Source: Bacteroidota bacterium (lineage in GTDB: Bacteria > Bacteroidota > Bacteroidia > NS11-12g > UBA9320). From it: 5,111 bases of DNA. Where the stretch lies: the NCBI GenBank assembly GCA_003484585.1, contig DNBZ01000060.1, positions 1 to 5,111 of the forward strand, in the 5' to 3' direction. The notes under the pieces were generated by a model. It was not told where the DNA came from. It ran no database searches and saw nothing but the letters and a program-made list of their open reading frames with translations. Position numbers and translations under genes: made by a program. Positions 1 through 5,105 of the stretch are shown one piece after another; position 1 is the first letter of the stretch; each line of letters opens with the position of its first letter.

Positions 1-355
1 TAGGTGACTTTACAGCTGCATATCCAATTTCTTTGAATATGTTACGCAGTGATTGTGGAATAAAATTCTCACGCTTACTGCTAAAAGCTAGGCCATCTGC
101 TGCTCCGTTATGATACGGATCTTGGCCTAGTATTACAACCCGCACTTTGTCGTACGGCGTAATCAAGTATGCATTAAATACATCCTGTGGTTCAGGGTAT
201 ATTACATGCGACATTCTCTCACTTTTTATTGTAGCAGATAGATCTTTCATATACTGTTTGGAAAACTCTGAGCCCAAATGCTGGGCCCAGGTTTCTCCAA
301 TAGTATCTACCGCAATATTGTAAGTTTGTTTGCTTACTTCTGCGGCTTCACTCAT
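1..355 (-). CDS. ung: Uracil-DNA glycosylase, family 1 (N-terminal 118 residues; C-terminus beyond window)
   Basis: This enzyme removes uracil from DNA and starts base-excision repair. The reading frame begins at the ATG at 355-353 and runs off the left edge after 118 codons, about half the usual 220-230 residues. Directly visible are the catalytic water-activating motif GQDPYH at residues 77-82 (D79 matching the catalytic Asp of E. coli Ung), then ADGLAFS at 86-92 and the PQSL segment at 100-103 matching PPSL. YPEPQDVFNAY (53-63) also aligns with E. coli YPPQKDVFNAF. The loop after GQDPYH is one residue shorter than in E. coli Ung. The C-terminal HPSPLS uracil-binding loop lies outside, so catalytic completeness cannot be judged. 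The start overlaps the rIIB-like stop as ATGA, and no Shine-Dalgarno sequence precedes it, so translational coupling to rIIB is likely. In phages such an enzyme may protect the genome from deamination or degrade uracil-containing DNA. Identity is very secure. Confidence 0.96.
   Translation of the reverse strand, partial: MSEAAEVSKQTYNIAVDTIGETWAQHLGSEFSKQYMKDLSATIKSERMSHVIYPEPQDVFNAYLITPYDKVRVVILGQDPYHNGAADGLAFSSKRENFIPQSLRNIFKEIGYAAVKSP
310..345 (-). repeat. Two-part inverted repeat in the start of ung
   Basis: CCGCA (310-314) pairs with TGCGG (341-345), and inside it GTAAG (320-324) pairs with CTTAC (333-337), giving 10 bp with an asymmetric internal loop. It covers nucleotides 11-46 of ung. 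It is weaker than the comparable elements in the upstream genes. Confidence 0.45.
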
Positions 356-1362
356 GATGACAGTATGCTGTCTGCAACAGTTCTACGCTCTGTGAGCTCA
401 TCTTCAATCTGCTTGATAACATCTCTCTTAGATTCCTCATAGTTTACGATGTCATCTTCCATGCAAGCATGGTCAAAGGCAGCGTAATCAGATTCTAAGT
501 AGACATTTTCATTCTCACCATTAGTAACAGCGATTGGATAGTACTCACAAGTACGCATCTTAGTGTTATTGTAATCAGTTGGCACTGCTACAACGTTACG
601 AGGACTAACTAGTACTTCAAGTATTACTTTATCGCCATGTCCAAAGTCGTGAACATACTCCATAGAGCCTACATGTAAACCTGCAGAACAAGTTACTTCA
701 GGATCAGAGTCACACTCTTCTCTTGGCATAGTGATTGGTTCCCCTACCTTAATAGTAGAACCATATGGCCCGTTGTGGATAGGCTTGAATGTCATAGATT
801 GAGATAACTTCTCTTCTATTCTTTCACCTGTATCCTCATCGTAACGAACATTGATTACTTCTTCGCCAGTTTCAGCGTCATACTTACGCTTAATTCCTAC
901 AGCCTTGTAAGCTAAGAAATAACCCTTGTCCGTAATAGGGTGGCCATTGTGTTCTAGAAAACTAAACAACTGTCGTCTCACCCCTTTGTCAGGGTTCAGT
1001 AGTGTGTTCTTCCAGAAGTTAACAAGAGCTTCTACGTTAAGGCCTTTGGCAATGTATTCCAAAAGCTTCTTAGCAAGAAACTCAGGTATAGGGTCGCTTG
1101 TACCTTTAAGATACATAGCAGAGTTCCCATCAAATTCAAATCTTCCATCAGAATTAAATTCGATTTTCTTTGCAGGGTTGCAAAGTTCTTCTATCTTTGT
1201 GATAATATCTACTCTCTCAGTTAGAATATTACACGAATTGTATTGCTTTACGAGAGCAATAACTAATTCAGCATCAGGAGAATCCTTTCGGATTCTCTTG
1301 TGCTTTCCATCAATAATTACAGTAACATCTGTAGGTGTTACTTTGGCTACTAAGTAGTTCAT
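352..1362 (-). CDS. rIIB: rIIB-like protein
   Basis: This is a homologue of bacteriophage T4 rIIB, 336 aa against 312 in T4. The strongest match is residues 225-274: CSAGLHV at 225-231, a DFGHGDKV segment, then SPRNVVAVPTDYN and KMRTCEY, corresponding to T4 CSRGLHV, HPRDVVSIPIDYN and KMRTCQY. A second match is at 119-153 (NPDKG...LFSFLEHNGHPITDKGYFLAYK; T4 has NPSQK, LFDFLVANDIEITEDGYFYAWK). Three differences from T4 are visible. The N-terminus has no region resembling the T4 helix-turn-helix. About 35 extra residues sit near 157-192 and contain an imperfect repeat, YDAETGEEV then YDEDTGERI. There is also an acidic C-terminal tail of about 60 residues. In T4, rIIA and rIIB function together at the membrane and in replication, and permit growth on lambda rex lysogens; the biochemical activity of rIIB is not settled. 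The gene follows rIIA by 10 bases, in the same order as in T4, and its stop overlaps the ung start. The AT-rich upstream sequence has no Shine-Dalgarno. Confidence 0.93.
   Translation of the reverse strand: MNYLVAKVTPTDVTVIIDGKHKRIRKDSPDAELVIALVKQYNSCNILTERVDIITKIEELCNPAKKIEFNSDGRFEFDGNSAMYLKGTSDPIPEFLAKKLLEYIAKGLNVEALVNFWKNTLLNPDKGVRRQLFSFLEHNGHPITDKGYFLAYKAVGIKRKYDAETGEEVINVRYDEDTGERIEEKLSQSMTFKPIHNGPYGSTIKVGEPITMPREECDSDPEVTCSAGLHVGSMEYVHDFGHGDKVILEVLVSPRNVVAVPTDYNNTKMRTCEYYPIAVTNGENENVYLESDYAAFDHACMEDDIVNYEESKRDVIKQIEDELTERRTVADSILSS
1168..1342 (-). repeat. Cluster of four inverted repeats in the first 195 nt of rIIB
   Basis: Four perfect stems lie close together: AGTAACA/TGTTACT (1321-1327 and 1336-1342), GAGAATCC/GGATTCTC (1278-1285 and 1290-1297), TATTGCT/AGCAATA (1241-1247 and 1255-1261) and CTTTGCA/TGCAAAG (1168-1174 and 1179-1185), of 7, 8, 7 and 7 bp. 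On the coding strand the 8-bp stem closes a GAAA loop, a GNRA tetraloop on a C-G pair. They start about 20, 65, 100 and 178 nt after the A of the rIIB start codon. Confidence 0.6.
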
Positions 1363-1372
1363 TAAAATTAAT

Positions 1373-3772
1373 TTAAGCGGTTAGTATTAATTGTTTAACT
1401 TGTTCAAAATCAGGTGTTTTGTCCTTTAAAGATAAGAAATCTATCACAGATTTCCTAGAGTCATTAGTAAAATGTACATGATTCAAAAGATCTAGTCCTT
1501 GAGAATATTCAACGACTTCCTCTAGTTTATTTATAATCTTCATGTCATATCTAACCTCATCGGCTATATCTAACTGTAAGATTTCTTTAACTATAGGTTC
1601 TATTTGATTGTCACATCTCCAGCAAGAGTCTACTCCATTATTATCATCATAGTTCTTTATATCTTTATAAAGTTGACAAAGATGATTACTAATATCAGAG
1701 TTTCTATGCCCAAAACTTTCAAGAAACTCAAAAGAACTTTTATATTCTTTGATTTTCTGTGCCGTCATAAACGATTGTAAGTGTGTAGGTGATTTCATAA
1801 ATTCCTCAGCTGTTATAAATCCTTCAATGTCTTTAAATTGCTTTGCAACATCTTTAGATACTTTTACTACTCGATAATGGTTCTCAAACTTCTGGGCACC
1901 ATAACGGTAAACCTCAGTAGTTTCTTGTTTATTATGAGATATAATTTTAACAACCTTATTTAACTCATCTACATTCTTAGTCTCTGCGTATACAACAGCT
2001 TTTAAGTTAGGGTCTGCGCCTCCGTGAGATAATAACAAGTCCTGAAGATCTGAGATTCTATACTCTTGGTTAGTATACTTAATTTCAGTATTGTAACCAT
2101 CAGACTTAATCTCAGCATTACGAGCAAATACTTGCTTGTTTACTTTACGACGTGTTTTACTATCTAGTACATCTCCATAGCTTTCAGAAAGTTCTTTCTC
2201 CTCTACATCTGCATAGGATTTAACAAAAGATGATTTCTTTAAAAGCGCTGATACAGTATTAAATGTAGAAACTTTTAAATAATCTGCTCTTGAATCAACA
2301 AAATTAGTCTTATCGTTAATCCTAGCACCTCTTTTAGCTGCGTCTACCTTAAAAGCCATAAAACTATCTTCTTCATCAGTAATAGTATAACTCTTAGGAG
2401 TACTAAAGTTACCCTCTACATAATACAAATGTTTATGATTTTTAACATGTGTAAAGAATTCATCCCAAGTATTGAGCTCTTTGTGATAAATAGTTTCACC
2501 TCCAATAGCAGAATTGTTACTTACTCGTTTAGCATAAAATACACTGACACCGTCAAATAGTTGGTAAAATGCAGCATTACTACTATAACCTTTTTTAGGA
2601 CTCAAGTTAGCATTGCAAGCAAAAGGAATGTCATAAGCACCTACATTAGCCATACTAGCTTTGATAGCTTTAGGACAATCACTCTCTAAAGAATAATATC
2701 TACTACTTCCTGAGCTTGACAAACTACTTATACCAATTAAATACTCAACATAGTCTGTCATAGTATAATCAGCTGCAGCATCAGCTTTAAACTTAGCTTT
2801 AAGTGTAGCCAGTTTAGTTTTAATAGCTGATATAGTAGTAGGAGTATAACGAAGTTCTTCCCTAGAAGGTACAAGATCTAATACACCAATATCAAATCTT
2901 ACGCCTACACTAGCTTTGTATGAGCTTTCATTATCATCTAGTAAATCCCAGTTAATAGGGTATACTACATCTCCAACCAATAGAAATAAATTTCTACCAT
3001 CGTTAGTAAGTACATAGTCTTCTGTATCCTCTATTACTTTACCTCTATTCTGTAAAGTATAGTAGTTCTTTATTTCTCCTAGAGCTTCTTCTACATTTTT
3101 GTAAACTAAGTTCTTAAAGAAACAAAGCTGTTCGTTAATTGCCTCTCTAAATTTACGTCTATCGTAATAGCCATCTTTAATAGGTACAATTACACTGCTA
3201 CCATTTTTATCATCTGTAGCTCTCTGGTATACCTGATCCATATGTGGCACGTTATCGTTGTTACGATAAATCATGTAATATGTCTCAGTACCATTGTGTC
3301 TACTAGATACGTAAAAGGTATCTGCATAAGCCAAAGGTGATTTTGCACCTAAGCCAAAGCCCCCGATTTCATAGTTATTATCTCTCTTAGTTGACGCACC
3401 GAATGTAGTAAATACATTTTGTACGCGTTCCTGTGAAAGACCGCAACCGTAATCATGGAACATAATACACTCATCTACTCCTAGAATCGTGTTCTTCTCA
3501 ACGTATTCAATGCAAACTGTTTGCTTGTCGCTCCAGTAGCTAGTATCATCCCCTGTTTCCATAGGAATTTTACTATCTAGCTTTAGTACTCGCTCACGGT
3601 TTGCATCAATACAATTAGAAGTGATCTCACGGACAATCGAACCAATAGGGTCCGAGTATAAATTAATAAGGCTATCCATAATGATAGCCTGTGATCCGTC
3701 CGTAATTTTGAATTTGTGTTGTTGTTGAACTCCGATAACTTCATCGACGTTCCGTTGTTGTTGTAGTTTCAT
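1373..3772 (-). CDS. rIIA: rIIA-like protein with GHKL ATPase domain
   Basis: This is a homologue of bacteriophage T4 rIIA, 799 aa against 725 in T4. The N-terminal third is a GHKL (gyrase, Hsp90, histidine kinase, MutL) nucleotide-binding fold with all main motifs: the N box E49-x3-N53-x2-D56-A57 (Mg-ATP ligands), the G1 box D107-x-G109-x-G111, GASTK at 125-129, and the glycine lid GGFGLGAKS at 137-145 followed by PLAYADTF. T4 rIIA has nearly the same run (DYGIGL, GASTK, GGFGLGSKSPFAYTDTF). ATP binding is therefore probable. The C-terminal two thirds show no domain I can name. A serine-rich patch lies near residue 350, and H697, C699, C717 and C720 form a possible metal site. The ATG at 3772-3770 follows the previous TAA with no spacer and no Shine-Dalgarno sequence, suggesting reinitiation. 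Two CAA-CAA-CAA tracts lie at codons 4-6 and 16-18. The gene acts with rIIB, which is encoded 10 bases downstream. Confidence 0.94.
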   Translation of the reverse strand: MKLQQQRNVDEVIGVQQQHKFKITDGSQAIIMDSLINLYSDPIGSIVREITSNCIDANRERVLKLDSKIPMETGDDTSYWSDKQTVCIEYVEKNTILGVDECIMFHDYGCGLSQERVQNVFTTFGASTKRDNNYEIGGFGLGAKSPLAYADTFYVSSRHNGTETYYMIYRNNDNVPHMDQVYQRATDDKNGSSVIVPIKDGYYDRRKFREAINEQLCFFKNLVYKNVEEALGEIKNYYTLQNRGKVIEDTEDYVLTNDGRNLFLLVGDVVYPINWDLLDDNESSYKASVGVRFDIGVLDLVPSREELRYTPTTISAIKTKLATLKAKFKADAAADYTMTDYVEYLIGISSLSSSGSSRYYSLESDCPKAIKASMANVGAYDIPFACNANLSPKKGYSSNAAFYQLFDGVSVFYAKRVSNNSAIGGETIYHKELNTWDEFFTHVKNHKHLYYVEGNFSTPKSYTITDEEDSFMAFKVDAAKRGARINDKTNFVDSRADYLKVSTFNTVSALLKKSSFVKSYADVEEKELSESYGDVLDSKTRRKVNKQVFARNAEIKSDGYNTEIKYTNQEYRISDLQDLLLSHGGADPNLKAVVYAETKNVDELNKVVKIISHNKQETTEVYRYGAQKFENHYRVVKVSKDVAKQFKDIEGFITAEEFMKSPTHLQSFMTAQKIKEYKSSFEFLESFGHRNSDISNHLCQLYKDIKNYDDNNGVDSCWRCDNQIEPIVKEILQLDIADEVRYDMKIINKLEEVVEYSQGLDLLNHVHFTNDSRKSVIDFLSLKDKTPDFEQVKQLILTA
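3669..3690 (-). repeat. Perfect 8-bp inverted repeat in the start of rIIA
   Basis: AGGCTATC (3669-3676) and GATAGCCT (3683-3690) are exact reverse complements around a 6-base loop. The element spans nucleotides 83-104 of rIIA (codons 28-35), just before the GHKL N-box codons. Confidence 0.65.
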
Positions 3773-4318
3773 TTAGTCAAATGGATTTTCTTGTGGTTTA
3801 ACTTTGTCTATGACTTTCATAGATTCATTATAAACTTCTGTGTTTAAATCCGGAACTGAAGATACTTCCATACTCTCAGGGATGTCTGTCCCTGTTCTCT
3901 CTTCCCACTCTTCACGTAAATCTGGATGTTTAAATAGAACTTTTGCAACTCTATGTTCATAATCCATGATGTCATGAAATGCAAAGATGATTACTTTGTA
4001 ATCTCTATTCATTTCAGAATACTTACCTTGTTTAAACATATCATAATCTGTTTGGTAAAAGGCAGGTACATCAAGTACAAACATAACGTGTGAATCGTCT
4101 GGATCATATTTAGCAACAAACAAATGTGTGTTGCTTAGAAAATCCTCGTATTCCAAAAATTCTTTAGAACCATTAAATTTATAAAGAAGGAAGATGTGAT
4201 TATCATACTGTGGGTAGTCTTTATCACCAATAAATGTATTAACTAACCCTTGCTTTACCAATGCAATCTCAGTAGAAAGCATTGGTAAAACATAAGTGTA
4301 AGATTTATTCAACATCAT
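3773..4318 (-). CDS. Conserved-looking phage protein of unknown function, 181 aa
   Basis: I do not recognise a named family. The protein is soluble-looking, with no signal peptide and no membrane segment. It has a hydrophobic, beta-strand-like core: HIFLLYKF at 41-48, THLFVAKYDPDDSHVMFVLDVP at 64-85 (read in two parts, strand then strand), and KVIIFAF at 108-114. Residues 91-101 (DYDMFKQGKYS) and the Trp/Glu-rich WEERTG at 138-143 look like conserved surface elements. The tail from about residue 145 is acidic and probably flexible. I have an impression of similar proteins in other large phages, with the P-x-Y, F-x-x-G-K-Y-S and W-E elements, but cannot confirm it here. Two in-frame ATG codons begin the frame (4318-4316 and 4315-4313); the first is listed, and neither has a strong Shine-Dalgarno. 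It lies 12 bases after the nuclease and abuts rIIA with zero spacing, so it is probably co-translated with rIIA and may serve in the same process. Confidence 0.85.
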   Translation of the reverse strand: MMLNKSYTYVLPMLSTEIALVKQGLVNTFIGDKDYPQYDNHIFLLYKFNGSKEFLEYEDFLSNTHLFVAKYDPDDSHVMFVLDVPAFYQTDYDMFKQGKYSEMNRDYKVIIFAFHDIMDYEHRVAKVLFKHPDLREEWEERTGTDIPESMEVSSVPDLNTEVYNESMKVIDKVKPQENPFD

Positions 4319-4366
4319 CTTCGTAAAAATTTAGTAGGTTACTGTTTTTTCAAACCCTTGCTTTAC
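4245..4366 (-). repeat. 14-base exact direct repeat across the nuclease/unknown-gene junction
   Basis: AACCCTTGCTTTAC is present at 4245-4258 and at 4353-4366, 108 bases apart and in the same orientation. Both copies are read in the same frame: V-K-Q-G-L at residues 21-25 of the 181-aa protein and V-K-Q-G-F at residues 246-250 of the nuclease. The left copy overlaps one arm of the 11-bp inverted repeat. The flanks do not match, so it is not part of a longer duplication. Confidence 0.65.
4254..4289 (-). repeat. Perfect 11-bp inverted repeat in the start of the 181-aa gene
   Basis: TTTACCAATGC (4254-4264) and GCATTGGTAAA (4279-4289) are exact reverse complements, separated by 14 bases. It is the longest uninterrupted stem I found in the window. 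It spans nucleotides 30-65 of the 181-aa gene (codons 10-22), so the message could form a strong hairpin just inside the coding region, close to the initiating ribosome. No U-tract follows, so it is not an intrinsic terminator. A regulatory role is inferred from position only. Confidence 0.7.
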
Positions 4367-5101
4367 ATCCCAGTTATTAGTCTCTGTATAGTGCTTATAC
4401 TCTGTCAATAGACATTGTATTTCTTCTTCACCTCTTTCTATCCACTCTTGTGGCAGTTGATAAACTGCTACATCGTAAGATCCTTTGGTGTCGACAGCAA
4501 TAATAAAAGAGTCAACTTCATAATCTGGATATAACTCCTGCACACCTTGCTGATAAAAAGCAAGCTGTCTATAGTAAGAGTAATTTAGACAAGAGTACAT
4601 AAATCCTGTAACATGCCAATCTCTAACTAGGTGGCCAGTCTTCTCAGCTAGTGGTATACACTCACCGTAAACTTGACTACTAGTAGTTTTAAGATCGACA
4701 ATAGTTACTTTTTTATTCTTGTCATCTACTATAACTCTATCTAATTTAGACTTACAGTTTACATCATGTAATCTAAAGAATATTTCTCTCTCAGCTTCAG
4801 CTGTAACATCTTCTTGTTCTGAGAATAATAATCTATTAGATACGACGTGTGTACGTAAAGACATCAAGCATCCATCTATAATCTGTCTATCTTTCTGCGT
4901 AACGGCAATTTTACCATCAGCATCTTTAAGAAAATTATAAAATGCAACGTTCTCTGGCTTATTCTTAAAACTCTTAAGAATAGTCTCTGGCTTGCTGTGT
5001 TTAGGGCTATACTGCGAATGTGTATAAGCTAGATCTGGTATCTTGGATTCTTCCATACCAGATTTCTCTAATTCAAAGTAAGCTTTGATATACTCACCCA
5101 T
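4331..5101 (-). CDS. PD-(D/E)XK nuclease, RecB/Cas4/exonuclease VIII-like
   Basis: This is a predicted DNA exonuclease of the PD-(D/E)XK superfamily, 256 aa. The core is visible in order: an upstream acidic helix-strand with E104 and E106, then K119-L120-D121 (first metal-ligand Asp), strand VTIVDLKTT at 132-140 with the D136-x-K138 catalytic pair, and Q179-x3-Y183 in YYRQLAFYQQG, the QxxxY motif typical of RecB, RecE and Cas4-type nucleases. It lacks the four-cysteine iron-sulphur pattern of Cas4 and AddB; its cysteines (78, 116, 148, 171, 230) are scattered. About 40 residues between K138 and Q179 are longer than a minimal core. Likely roles are processing of phage DNA ends for recombination or host DNA degradation; the exact substrate cannot be read from sequence. 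The start at 5101 is favoured over Met16 because AGGTGG sits 4 bases upstream. It is the first gene of the group seen here, although the operon may extend beyond the right edge. Confidence 0.88.
   Translation of the reverse strand: MGEYIKAYFELEKSGMEESKIPDLAYTHSQYSPKHSKPETILKSFKNKPENVAFYNFLKDADGKIAVTQKDRQIIDGCLMSLRTHVVSNRLLFSEQEDVTAEAEREIFFRLHDVNCKSKLDRVIVDDKNKKVTIVDLKTTSSQVYGECIPLAEKTGHLVRDWHVTGFMYSCLNYSYYRQLAFYQQGVQELYPDYEVDSFIIAVDTKGSYDVAVYQLPQEWIERGEEEIQCLLTEYKHYTETNNWDVKQGFEKTVTY
4951..4993 (-). repeat. 10-base direct repeat flanking a 9-bp hairpin within the nuclease gene
   Basis: TCTCTGGCTT occurs at 4951-4960 and again at 4984-4993, exactly 33 bases apart. Between them TATTCTTAA (4960-4968) pairs perfectly with TTAAGAATA (4974-4982) around a 5-base loop. 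At the protein level this gives SKPET (36-40) and NKPEN (47-51), an 11-residue spacing that keeps frame. It could be a small duplication or insertion, or chance in a lysine-rich segment. Confidence 0.6.
5033..5063 (-). repeat. Perfect 9-bp inverted repeat in the start of the nuclease gene
   Basis: ATCTGGTAT (5033-5041) and ATACCAGAT (5055-5063) are exact reverse complements. Inside the loop GGA (5045-5047) can pair with TCC (5052-5054) around TTCT, leaving a 3-base bulge on one side. It covers nucleotides 39-69 of the nuclease gene. Confidence 0.65.
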
Positions 5102-5105
5102 TTTA

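Noticed and set aside
281..290. Palindrome CTGGGCCCAG in ung
   Set aside because: Ten-base palindromes are common at this scale, and the Trp-Ala-Gln codons account for it.
926..1357. Open frame of 143 codons on the plus strand
   Set aside because: It lies fully opposite the rIIB-like gene, whose identity is secure. The product has no recognisable motif and there is no ribosome site. It is a shadow frame.
1363..1372. Possible promoter or terminator between rIIA and rIIB
   Set aside because: The gap is only 10 AT-rich bases. No stem plus U-tract and no paired -35/-10 elements are seen.
1655..1672. CTTTATA/TATAAAG 7-bp stem inside rIIA
   Set aside because: It is purely AT-rich apart from the end pair and several 7-bp stems are expected by chance in this composition.
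2715..2743. TTGACA-like box on the plus strand inside rIIA
   Set aside because: No acceptable -10 element occurs at proper spacing, and there is no plus-strand gene downstream.
3328..3360. AGGTG/CACCT inverted repeat and repeated AAGCCAAAG within rIIA
   Set aside because: Both fall in the glycine-lid codons, where repeated Gly, Leu and Ala codons generate such matches. The stem is only 5 bp.
4676..4687. 12-base perfect palindrome ACTACTAGTAGT
   Set aside because: About two palindromes of this length are expected by chance in 5 kb of AT-rich DNA, and it is encoded by the KTTSS stretch after the catalytic Lys.
4719..4940. Open frame of 73 codons on the plus strand
   Set aside because: It is antisense to the catalytic region of the nuclease, with low-complexity Ser/Leu-rich translation and no supporting signal.
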